Source: CAZLMG01 sp964560765 (GTDB lineage Bacteria; Bdellovibrionota_B; Oligoflexia; Oligoflexales; CAZLMG01). Taken from it: 64,000 bases of DNA. The notes below the pieces were generated by a model. The model saw only the letters and a list, made by a program, of their open reading frames with translations, did no database searches and was not told the origin of the DNA. Of this stretch, positions 40,604-48,026 are shown one piece after another (the stretch's first letter is position 1; every line of letters begins with the position of its first letter). Location of the stretch: positions 21,328 through 85,327 of the forward strand of contig CAZLMG010000018.1 in assembly GCA_964560765.1 (NCBI GenBank), given 5' to 3'. The translations under genes and the position numbers were made by a program.

Positions 40604-42106
40604 CTAGTTGCTATTGGGGGCGAGAAGTCCATGCTTCTCGAGTCGGTAGCGTAAAGTGTGGCGAGTAATCCCGAGCAGCTGTGCAGCCCGTGTCTGATTG
40701 TTACGCGCGCGGTCTAGAGCTTGCTCTAGCAGGCTCCGTTCGAGGGTTTCCAAGTTGATTCCTGATTCCGGCAGATGAAATCCCTCTCCGAGATTTGTCA
40801 GCTCGCGCCCGTTGCCTACCTGTATAGAAGGCACAGGAGGGTGGTGTCCAGGCACGCCGATATCGCCATCGTGTTGTTGAATGATGGCGCGCTCGATACG
40901 CTGCAATTCATCTAAATCAAGATGCTCAGGTCGGAGAATCACGGGCTCGTGAAAGACTAGGGCTCGTTGTAGGACATTCGCCAGCTCGCGAATATTCCCA
41001 GGCCAATCGAAGCTGGCGAGTTTGGTTAAGGCCTCTGGACTGACGCTTGGTTTGCGGATGCCTAATTCCGACGCCATTTTGCCGAGCAGGAATTCAACCA
41101 ATTCAGGGATGTCGGACTTGCGCTGGTTTAAGCGCGGCAAGTGAATTGGCAAAACATTCAGACGATAGAAAAGATCGCCGCGAAAGTTCCTTTTCAGAAC
41201 TTCTTCCAACAGATCGCGGTTGGTTGCGGCAACGATGCGAGCGGAAAACTCGATGTCTCTGGTGCCGCCCAGTCGCTTAAATCGCCGATACTCTAGGGCA
41301 CGCAATAGCTTTGCTTGCAGCTGCAGTGGCAATTCGCCAATCTCGTCGAGAAAGATGGTGCCGTTCTTAGCAATCTCAAAGAGTCCGAGTTTACGCTCAC
41401 GCGCATCCGTAAACGCCCCCTTCTCGTAGCCAAAGAGTTCACTCTCCAGCAAATTTTCTGGAATGCTGGCACAGTTGATTTCAACAAACGGCCGGCTTGC
41501 GCGCTCAGACCAAGCGTGCAGGGCCCGAGCCGCAAGCTCCTTACCCGTACCGCTCTCGCCGAATATAATGACGGTGTTGGCTTTGCTCTTGGCGATTTGG
41601 CGCAGACGCTCGCGCATGGTTTCTACGGCCGGCGAGCTGCCGACGATTTGCACCTGCATATCGCTGGACTCAACGCCTTGGAGTCGGCTGACCTTTTGTC
41701 GCAATTGACTCAGTTCGGCAGCGCGATTGACCGAAGCGATGAGGTCCTTCATGTCAAAGGGCTTTTGTAAGTAGTCAAAAGCCCCAAGGCGGAGAGCCGT
41801 GATTGCGGAATCTATGGCACCATGAGCTGTGATCAGAATCGTCGGCATGGCGGGGTGAGTCTTGCGCCACTTTTGCACCAACTCAAGACCATTGCCGTCC
41901 GGCAACCGTAGATCCGTGATCGCTAAATCCGGTTGGAAGTCGGGAAAGCGCTCTAGTGCTTGGCGCAGCGAACCAGCACGCAAAACCTCAGCACCTAGTG
42001 ACTTAAGCTCTGTTTCCAGGCTCCAAGCCAAGATGTCTTCGTCATCCACAATAAAGATGCGAACGTCTTTGAGGGGGTGTCCTGGCAGCAGTGCCTGTTC
42101 CGACAT
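40604..42106 (-). CDS. Sigma-54-dependent response regulator (NtrC family)
   Basis: 500 residues from ATG 42106, with TAGGAG 7 bases upstream. A receiver domain (Asp65 in TDLRLPD, Lys in LQKPFD) is followed by an AAA+ domain with GESGTGKELAARALH, the sigma-54 loop GAFTDA (usual form GAFTGA) and FLDEIGELP. A C-terminal Fis-type helix-turn-helix follows (NNQTRAAQLLGITRHTLRYR). It would open sigma-54 promoters when phosphorylated. It is second in an operon with the kinase-like gene ending at 42123, and that operon has its own sigma-54-type promoter. Confidence 0.94.
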   Translation of the reverse strand: MSEQALLPGHPLKDVRIFIVDDEDILAWSLETELKSLGAEVLRAGSLRQALERFPDFQPDLAITDLRLPDGNGLELVQKWRKTHPAMPTILITAHGAIDSAITALRLGAFDYLQKPFDMKDLIASVNRAAELSQLRQKVSRLQGVESSDMQVQIVGSSPAVETMRERLRQIAKSKANTVIIFGESGTGKELAARALHAWSERASRPFVEINCASIPENLLESELFGYEKGAFTDARERKLGLFEIAKNGTIFLDEIGELPLQLQAKLLRALEYRRFKRLGGTRDIEFSARIVAATNRDLLEEVLKRNFRGDLFYRLNVLPIHLPRLNQRKSDIPELVEFLLGKMASELGIRKPSVSPEALTKLASFDWPGNIRELANVLQRALVFHEPVILRPEHLDLDELQRIERAIIQQHDGDIGVPGHHPPVPSIQVGNGRELTNLGEGFHLPESGINLETLERSLLEQALDRARNNQTRAAQLLGITRHTLRYRLEKHGLLAPNSN

Positions 42107-42122
42107 GAACGCAACTCCTACG

Positions 42123-42929
42123 CTAGAAAACAGATTTACCATTGGGGCGCACAGCACCAGGCAGGACAATCGTAACCTGAGCGCCGGTTCTATCGCCTTG
42201 CAGATTCTTCAACTCGACGAATCCTTGATGGGACTCTGCATACTTTTTAACGATCGCCAGTCCGAGTCCAGACCCGGCCTCCTTGGTCGACGAAAAGGGG
42301 CGCAGAAGGTGCTCCTGGGCTTTGCCAGGGAACCCAGGACCGTTATCAGTAACGATGATCTTCAGGGTATTGGCCATTGTTTCCGCGACCACCCGAACGG
42401 AAATCTGGGGTACGGCAGTCGCTGGAATGGCCTCGATGCTATTCAACAGTAAGGCCAGTACCATTCGCTCAACCTTCTCCGGATCGGCATTCACCAAGTA
42501 GGGGTTGCACGTCAAATTGATGTCCAAGTCTGTCCGCACGCCGGGACGCTTGCGAAACTCATCGCATGCGCTTTGTAGAAGGGGGCGGATGGGGAACTCT
42601 TGGGGAACGCATACAGCAGGGCGGCCGAAATCGGTGAGCTCCGCGATGTAACGGTCCAGTTCGATTAGACGACCAGTGATCTTATACAGGATGTCCTTGG
42701 CAAACGCGTCATTCAGGGGGCGTCCACCAGCGACCTGTTGTAGCTCTCGTTCTAGCAGCCGCAGGGCAGCTAAAACGCCAGCCACCGGATTTCGGACGCG
42801 GTCAGCCATGGAACCAACCCAGCCGCTTAATAGTTTGTACGCATCCAGAACTTGGCTGTTCAATTGTTCCTCGTGAGTTCTTGGCTGCGGCGCTCTTGGG
42901 TCTGCTAGGGTAAACCAACGATCGGCCAT
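42123..42929 (-). CDS. Histidine-kinase-like protein with phosphoacceptor His replaced by Asp
   Basis: 268 residues from ATG 42929 (AAAGGGA upstream), with no membrane segment. The H-box reads SMADRVRNPVAGVLAAL: Asp43 stands where kinases have His (canonical HEIRNPL). The ATPase half is intact: N box ALLLNSIEAIP, G1 DNGPGFPG, F box RPFSSTKEAG and G2 GSGLGLAIVKKY. It pairs with the NtrC-type regulator 16 bases downstream. Without the histidine it may act as a phosphatase or a scaffold receiving signals from other kinases, such as the PAS kinase encoded opposite. One base (GAC against CAC) makes the difference. Confidence 0.85.
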   Translation of the reverse strand: MADRWFTLADPRAPQPRTHEEQLNSQVLDAYKLLSGWVGSMADRVRNPVAGVLAALRLLERELQQVAGGRPLNDAFAKDILYKITGRLIELDRYIAELTDFGRPAVCVPQEFPIRPLLQSACDEFRKRPGVRTDLDINLTCNPYLVNADPEKVERMVLALLLNSIEAIPATAVPQISVRVVAETMANTLKIIVTDNGPGFPGKAQEHLLRPFSSTKEAGSGLGLAIVKKYAESHQGFVELKNLQGDRTGAQVTIVLPGAVRPNGKSVF

Positions 42930-42974
42930 ATTCGATCCCTTTGTTCCGGCGGTCGGCCGGGTGCAGGCGTATTC

Positions 42975-42990
42975 AGCAAGGCCAATGCCA
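42975..42990 (-). promoter_or_regulatory. Sigma-54-type promoter of the kinase/NtrC operon
   Basis: Read leftward TGGCATTGGCCTTGCT: both elements match consensus with GG and GC 10 bases apart. The predicted start near 42964 leaves a 35-base leader. Upstream are TTGCA-N6-TGCAA (43029-43044) and two TTTACCACA repeats (ending at 43067 and 43110), possible activator sites. Confidence 0.65.
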
Positions 42991-43189
42991 TCTAGGGCCT
43001 GGTAACTTAATATAGTAATGACAGTATGTTGCACGCTCCTGCAAGCGGCTGCTGAAGTTTTACCACAGTTACTGTTCCATATCACACAACAATTGGAGTT
43101 ATTTACCACAAGTGGCATTGGCCGCAGTTAAATCTCGCGCTGGCGGATTTTTGGTTGTAACTTTGGCAAGATAGGGGAAAGTTATAGAA

Positions 43190-44320
43190 ATGGGTGAGTC
43201 AAGCTTCAATGCCAGTCGCGAAACTCTGGAAGCCTTGCTCGAAGCAGCGCCAGATCCGATTTTATTGGTCGCGCGCGATGGCAAAATCGTAGCAGCCAAC
43301 CGGCAAACCTATCTTGTTTTTGGTTTCAATTCCGAAGAGCTGCTGGGAAAGCCCGTCGAGAACTTGCTGCCTACGCCTCTGCGCTCCTCGCACGTTGCAT
43401 TGCGGGATTCCTATTTCACGGAGCCGCGCACTCGCCCCATGGGAGTTACCAAAGATCTTTTTGGACAGACCAAAGATGGCCGCCTGATTCCGGTGGAAAT
43501 CAGCCTCAGTCCGGTGCGAATCGGCGATGAGCAATTTGCCGTGAGTATCGTTCGCGATGTCACGGAATCGAAAGCCATTCGCCATCAACTTGAGCGGCAG
43601 GCAACTGAGCTGAAGCGATCTAATGAAGAGCTTGAGCAGTTTGCTTATGTGGCTTCGCACGATTTGCAGGAACCTTTACGCATGGTTTCGGGCTATACCC
43701 AGCTATTGCAGCGGCGTTACAGCGGCAAGCTGGATAAGGATGCGGACGAGTTCATCGATTTTGCCGTGCAGGGAGTCAAGCGCATGCAGGCGCTCATCGC
43801 CGACCTTCTGGCCTACTCCCGTGTCGCAAGTCGCGGCAAGGCTCCCGTTGAGGTCGAACTTGCAGATGTTATGGAGCAGGTGCTGGCCAATTTGCAGGCG
43901 ACGATCGAAGAAAGTGGTGCCGAAATCAAGGCTCCCTTGTTGCCGTCATTGCCTGGTGACCCCGTGCAGTTCGTGCAGCTCTTTCAGAACCTGATCGCCA
44001 ACGGCATCAAATTTCACGGTAATGCTCCGCCCAAGATTGAAATTGAGCAACAGGAAAATCCTCTATATTGGCAGTTCTGCATCAAGGACAATGGAATTGG
44101 CATTGAATCTGAGTATCGTGAAAAGATCTTCGTGATATTTCAGCGGTTGCATACGCGCGACAAGTATCCGGGTACCGGTATCGGTTTGGCCATCTGCAAG
44201 AAAATTGTCGATAGGCATGGCGGAAAAATCTGGGTTGAATCGGAGCCGGGAAAGGGCTCTCGCTTTTGTTTCACTCTCCCCAAGGTGCAAGAAGGAGGCA
44301 ACGGTGTTCGACGAGAGTAA
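43190..44320 (+). CDS. PAS-domain histidine kinase
   Basis: 376 residues. A PAS domain (about 10-125; AAPDPILLVARDGKIVAAN, DRDVTESK-type end SIVRDVTESKAI) is followed by a short coiled coil and a HisKA domain with His157 in VASHDLQEPLRM. Then come the ATPase boxes NLIANGIKFHG, DNGIGIESEY and GTGIGLAICKKIV. It is cytosolic. The HDLQEPLR form and its downstream partner resemble phytochrome-type kinases with Rcp1 regulators, though there is no chromophore domain. Its stop overlaps the start of the CheY-like gene by 17 bases. Confidence 0.92.
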   Translation: MGESSFNASRETLEALLEAAPDPILLVARDGKIVAANRQTYLVFGFNSEELLGKPVENLLPTPLRSSHVALRDSYFTEPRTRPMGVTKDLFGQTKDGRLIPVEISLSPVRIGDEQFAVSIVRDVTESKAIRHQLERQATELKRSNEELEQFAYVASHDLQEPLRMVSGYTQLLQRRYSGKLDKDADEFIDFAVQGVKRMQALIADLLAYSRVASRGKAPVEVELADVMEQVLANLQATIEESGAEIKAPLLPSLPGDPVQFVQLFQNLIANGIKFHGNAPPKIEIEQQENPLYWQFCIKDNGIGIESEYREKIFVIFQRLHTRDKYPGTGIGLAICKKIVDRHGGKIWVESEPGKGSRFCFTLPKVQEGGNGVRRE

Positions 44321-44756
44321 GCCGCGGGCTCGACCCATTGAAATCTTGTTGGTTGAAGACAACCCGGGTGATGTTCGGCTCACCAAGGAAGCCTTGCTGG
44401 AGGGAAAGGTCAATAATCGTCTATCGGTAGCGCGCGATGGTGTCGAGGCCTTGGATTTTCTTCATCGCCGGGGCGAATTCAGCGACGCGCCATTGCCCGA
44501 TATTATTCTCCTAGATTTGAATATGCCGCGAAAGGATGGGCGGCAGGTACTAGAAGAAATCAAGGCTCATCCAGAACTTCGGCGCATTCCCGTTGTGGTG
44601 CTCACGACGTCGCGGGCAGAGGAGGATGTTCTGCGAAGCTATGATCTTTACGTAAATTGTTACATCACCAAGCCCGTGGATATGGATCAGTTCGTGCAGG
44701 TGATTCGCGGTATTGATCAATTCTGGTTCAACGTCGTCACTCTGCCACGGGGTTAA
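44304..44756 (+). CDS. CheY-like response regulator (Rcp1 type)
   Basis: 150 residues from GTG 44304, chosen for the AAGGAGG site 7 bases upstream and overlapping the kinase gene. A single receiver domain: ILLVEDNPGDVRLTKEAL, phosphoacceptor Asp71 in LLDLNMPRKDGRQVL, VVLTTSRAEEDV, and Lys in CYITKPVDMDQF. The NPGDVRL start and the RKDGRQVLEEIK helix are the signature of regulators paired with phytochrome-type kinases. There is no output domain, so it must act through another protein. It converges with the hybrid gene, overlapping 4 bases. Confidence 0.92.
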   Translation: MFDESKPRARPIEILLVEDNPGDVRLTKEALLEGKVNNRLSVARDGVEALDFLHRRGEFSDAPLPDIILLDLNMPRKDGRQVLEEIKAHPELRRIPVVVLTTSRAEEDVLRSYDLYVNCYITKPVDMDQFVQVIRGIDQFWFNVVTLPRG

Positions 44757-45961
44757 TGAACGAAGTATTGACTGATGTCGAGGGATTCGCTCATAGCGGG
44801 CTGCGGGCTGCGCCGCAGTTTTAGCATGGCGGTGGCTCCTCGTCCCGGACCCTTGGATTGCAAGCTAATGCAGCCTTTCATTTGTTCGGCCAAGCGCGAA
44901 CATAACCACAAGCCCAACCCCTGCCCACCGCGAAGAGTTTTCGTCGAGGCAAATGCCGCAAAGTCGTGACGTATCCCCGCTTCCGAAAGCCCTACGCCGT
45001 TGTCGATGACCTCGATGCAACAGGTTTCAGCTGTGGGTACCTTGATACAGATGCGAATACAGCCACCTTCCACCGGAGACATCTCCTCAACGGCGTCGGC
45101 GGCGTTCAAGATAAAGTTGACCAAGATCTGCCGCACGGCAACATCCCGGCCCCACGCATATTGCGAACCGGTCTGCGACTCCAACACTAAGCGGATCGGC
45201 CTAATCCGAGCCTGCATCATGTCAACCACTTCAGCGGTAATCTCTCCCAGATTGATCGCCACGCCTTCCGAACCATCGGCTCGCATCATGTGGGCAGCGG
45301 AGCGAGTGACGTCAACCAGCATCTTGCTGGATTTGGTCAAGGCATCCAATGAGCGGCGCAGGCTATCTTGTGGTGGGCGCTCCGCCAGCATCTGAGCCAG
45401 TTGTCGTCGCAATTGATCGGCAGACATGGAGACGATACCCACGAGATTTTTTACCTCATGATTTGAGGCGGCCATCAATCGCCCCATCATGGCTAAAGTC
45501 TCAGAATTCTCCAAATTGCGCTGGAGGTTTCTGACGCGCTGAAAGTGATCCATGGCGTGCATCACACGCAGTACTAACTCGCGCAGCTCAATGGGGCGAA
45601 CGACATAGTCGACAGCACCGAGAGAGAGGCCGAGGACGCGATTTTCAGCCTCTGGAAGTTGAGCCGTGGTCAGCAGGACCGGTAGGTCAGGGCGCGGCGA
45701 GTCCGGCCCTTTGATCCATTTGAGTAAATCAAAGCCGGTTTCTCCTGGCATTTGAATATCTGAAAGAACGAGGTCGAAATCGTCACCTGACTCGGTCAGC
45801 AATCGGCGTGCTTCAGCCACGTTGCAGGCCTTGACCGTGTCCAATCCTTCCTCAAGAAAGAGGGCGGACAGCAGGTCTAGAGTCGCATCGTTGTCATCGA
45901 CGATGAGTATCCGTCTTGCGTCCGTACCTGACTCGTTAAATTGTTGCGCATCCCTCGTCAC
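44753..45961 (-). CDS. Receiver domain fused to a histidine kinase
   Basis: 402 residues, order receiver then kinase. The receiver has Asp68 (VLSDIQMPGETG), but the conserved Lys is Arg122 (YVVRPIELRELV), which usually weakens phosphorylation signalling. The kinase part has His168 in NHEVKNLVGIV and ATPase boxes VNFILNAADAVE, DNGVGLSEAG and GGQGLGLWLCSRLAE. No sensor or membrane segment, so the receiver is likely to set kinase activity. The stop is 2 bases before the hibernation-factor stop region, in the same leftward direction, and it converges with the CheY-like gene. Confidence 0.9.
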   Translation of the reverse strand: MTRDAQQFNESGTDARRILIVDDNDATLDLLSALFLEEGLDTVKACNVAEARRLLTESGDDFDLVLSDIQMPGETGFDLLKWIKGPDSPRPDLPVLLTTAQLPEAENRVLGLSLGAVDYVVRPIELRELVLRVMHAMDHFQRVRNLQRNLENSETLAMMGRLMAASNHEVKNLVGIVSMSADQLRRQLAQMLAERPPQDSLRRSLDALTKSSKMLVDVTRSAAHMMRADGSEGVAINLGEITAEVVDMMQARIRPIRLVLESQTGSQYAWGRDVAVRQILVNFILNAADAVEEMSPVEGGCIRICIKVPTAETCCIEVIDNGVGLSEAGIRHDFAAFASTKTLRGGQGLGLWLCSRLAEQMKGCISLQSKGPGRGATAMLKLRRSPQPAMSESLDISQYFVH

Positions 45962-45963
45962 GT

Positions 45964-46350
45964 TTACTCGCTTGCAGTCTCGTCGACCAGCGCTGCAGGC
46001 TCAAGTGGCTCGTGATGCTTAACCTTGCCCTGAATTTTTTGTGAGTAACTACGGAGCTGGCGCTCCATGGCGTCAAAAGCGTCGCGCACGGCCACATAGG
46101 GGTCTTCGTGGGCGTGATTGTCACCATGCGCTTTGCTGACGGTTAGCATCTTTCCTGGCAGATCCATTTCGACTTTAACTTGAAAGAGATTTCCCTTTTG
46201 CTTGTTCGTATGGGATTGCTCAACGACCACGCGGCAGGAGGTTGCGCGCTGAAACATGTGCTCAAGTTTTTCGACCCTGTCGCGAATATTGCCCGCCAAG
46301 GCCTCCGACTCATCCATTCCTCGAAACTGAATCTGAAGCGGTTTCTGCAT
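45964..46350 (-). CDS. Ribosome hibernation factor (HPF/RaiA family, short form)
   Basis: 128 residues from ATG 46350, with CGGAGGAA upstream. The fold begins QIQFRGMDESEALAGNIRDR and contains KVEMDLPGKMLTV and DPYVAVRDAFDAMERQLRSY, typical of sigma-54 modulation/HPF proteins that bind the decoding centre of idle ribosomes in stationary phase. There is no long-form C-terminal domain. A sigma-54-type promoter candidate lies 43-58 bases upstream. It precedes the receiver-kinase gene by 2 bases in the same direction, so the two are probably co-transcribed. Confidence 0.92.
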   Translation of the reverse strand: MQKPLQIQFRGMDESEALAGNIRDRVEKLEHMFQRATSCRVVVEQSHTNKQKGNLFQVKVEMDLPGKMLTVSKAHGDNHAHEDPYVAVRDAFDAMERQLRSYSQKIQGKVKHHEPLEPAALVDETASE

Positions 46351-46392
46351 AATTCCTCCGAATTTCATTGGCTTCTATGCCAACTTAAACAT

Positions 46393-46408
46393 TGCCTTGG
46401 GTGTGCCA
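46393..46408 (-). promoter_or_regulatory. Sigma-54-type promoter candidate for the hibernation factor
   Basis: Read leftward TGGCACACCCAAGGCA: perfect -24 TGGCAC, correct 10-base GG/GC spacing, but a poor -12 (AGGCA against TTGCA). The predicted start gives a 30-base leader. A dyad TACCAC-GAT-GTGGTA (46493-46507) lies 85-100 bases upstream. Confidence 0.4.
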
Positions 46409-46492
46409 TAAAAGCACGAATAAATGCGAGTGAAATCCACAAAGTGGCGGAGGCCGGCCGATGCCGCGCCGGGCCAGGAGGCCGCGCGGACA

Positions 46493-46507
46493 TACCACGA
46501 TGTGGTA
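46493..46507. promoter_or_regulatory. Dyad TACCAC-GAT-GTGGTA, possible activator site
   Basis: A perfect 6-base inverted repeat with a 3-base spacer. Read leftward it continues as TTTTACCACA, the same 10 bases found upstream of the kinase/NtrC operon at 43058-43067. It lies between the hibernation factor and the VTC gene and could serve either. Confidence 0.4.
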
Positions 46508-46603
46508 AAATACTGCTAACTCCTCGATTTTTAGCTGTTTCGTCCGTCGGTATAGTCCTGGGGGCGAGATTTTTTTGGGGGGCACTCCTGCATCGAGGTT
46601 GTG

Positions 46604-47320
46604 ATGCCGCGTTTTGAATCGAAATTTCTACTTTCGCTTGCTCAATATGAAGTTTTTCGCCGTACCTTGGCTACCCTAGGGCAGGCAGATCCGCATGCCG
46701 TGAAGCACAATGCCTATCCGGTGTTTTCTGCCTACTTTGACACTCCCGATCTAAGGTATTTCTACCAGAAGATGGATGGCGAGTTTGAACATATCAAACT
46801 GCGCTTACGTCGCTATGCCAATCGACTGGACGAGCCAGGGATTTGCTTTCTCGAAGTCAAGGCCAAGTGCGATCAGGAACAAATCAAGGAACGCCAGCCG
46901 CTTCTTTTCCGTTCCGAACTACTCGATCCCAATTCATGGTGGCTGCGGGCCGAGGAGGCGTTTGAGGAGATATTTCCATGGATGCCGGATTCGCCGCTCG
47001 TCCATGTTTGCAATGTTTATTACGAGCGAGAGGCCTATGAACTTGTGTTTGATGGGGAGCCTGTACGCTTGAATTTTGATCGTAGCTTGGTCTATCTGCG
47101 GCCCGACGAAACGTTCGTTAGCAGTCGCCTGGCTGCAGAGCGTGATATGCTAGCGGGGACGCAAGTTATCCTCGAAATCAAGTGCGCACATCCCGATCTT
47201 CCCGATACTTTAGTCACGCTTTTACAGCGTTTGGATGTTGAACAGGTGCGCATTTCAAAGTACGCCGAGGCCATTCAGAATCTGGATATCGTCGGTGGCT
47301 ACCAGGAGGTGATCGCGTGA
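46604..47320 (+). CDS. VTC-domain protein (triphosphate tunnel metalloenzyme; polyphosphate polymerase-like)
   Basis: 238 residues from ATG 46604 (GAGG 5 bases before); a GTG one codon earlier is possible. Tunnel motifs are intact: RFESKFLL (RxExK), FSAYFDTPDLRYFYQKMDG, IKLRLRRY, FLEVKAKC, NFDRSL, VILEIKCAHPD and ISKYAEAI. The VTC fold makes polyphosphate from ATP in yeast; bacterial VTC genes usually lie next to a DUF4956 membrane-protein gene, as here. It is cytoplasmic. The DUF4956 start overlaps its stop by 4 bases (GTGA), implying a complex. Confidence 0.9.
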   Translation: MPRFESKFLLSLAQYEVFRRTLATLGQADPHAVKHNAYPVFSAYFDTPDLRYFYQKMDGEFEHIKLRLRRYANRLDEPGICFLEVKAKCDQEQIKERQPLLFRSELLDPNSWWLRAEEAFEEIFPWMPDSPLVHVCNVYYEREAYELVFDGEPVRLNFDRSLVYLRPDETFVSSRLAAERDMLAGTQVILEIKCAHPDLPDTLVTLLQRLDVEQVRISKYAEAIQNLDIVGGYQEVIA

Positions 47321-48021
47321 CGGATGATTTGTTTGGCTCCTGGTTGACGGTAACGCATGGAGCTGGACTCGGGCTTGGGCAAATTGTTATCGGCATGCTT
47401 GTGCCGTTTCTTCTGACCTTTCCCATTTCCATGGTGTATCGGTTGACGCAAAAGTCGCAAAATTTTTCCCTAGGATTTGTGCACGCGCTATTTTTATTCG
47501 CAAGTTTGTCCTCAGTGGTCACCTTGCTAATCGGTAATAATATTGCGCGGGCATTTGGCTTGGTCGGTGCATTGAGCGTCATTCGCTTTCGCAATGCGTT
47601 GAAGTCGCCCATCGATGCGATCTACATCTTTTGGGCGCTGGCCCTCGGTATGGCGGCGGGCACGGGGTCGTTTCTGGCGGCGGTTGGACTTGTGGGTATG
47701 GGCTGTCTATTTGTTCTGGTGTTGCACTTTACCCATTATGGCGTTGTGCGCCAACAAGAGAGCATCTTGCGAATCTTTGTGCCTTTGGAAGCCGGCCCCG
47801 ATGTCGAGGGGGAGGTTGAGGCTGTGCTGAGGGCTGACCGCTGGAAATTTCGCCAGATGAATGTGGTTATGCATTCAGATCAGCAGCGAAAAGCGCTGGT
47901 CTATCATCTTTTGGGCAAGGGCAAGCAAGATGTAACGATGACCTACCGCAAGGTGCATGCGCTGAGCCAAGTGCAGCAGGTGCACATCGCTAACACGGCG
48001 CCAACGATTTTTGCGGCCTAG
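47317..48021 (+). CDS. DUF4956 membrane protein
   Basis: 234 residues from GTG 47317. Four or so membrane helices occupy residues 15-150 (IVIGMLVPFLLTFPISMVYR, LFLFASLSSVVTLLIG, AIYIFWALALGMAAG, VGLVGMGCLFVLVLHF), with the family motif AFGLVGALSVIRFRNALKSP on the cytoplasmic side. A small soluble domain (160-234) follows. DUF4956 proteins are usually encoded beside VTC-domain proteins and their function is not established. It lies between the VTC gene and the arylsulfotransferase-like gene, 5 bases from the latter. Confidence 0.9.
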   Translation: MTDDLFGSWLTVTHGAGLGLGQIVIGMLVPFLLTFPISMVYRLTQKSQNFSLGFVHALFLFASLSSVVTLLIGNNIARAFGLVGALSVIRFRNALKSPIDAIYIFWALALGMAAGTGSFLAAVGLVGMGCLFVLVLHFTHYGVVRQQESILRIFVPLEAGPDVEGEVEAVLRADRWKFRQMNVVMHSDQQRKALVYHLLGKGKQDVTMTYRKVHALSQVQQVHIANTAPTIFAA

Positions 48022-48026
48022 GCGCC

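Noticed and set aside
40604..42106. GAFTDA as a defective sigma-54 contact loop
   Set aside because: GAFTDA occurs in other functional NtrC-family activators, so it is a variant rather than evidence of loss.
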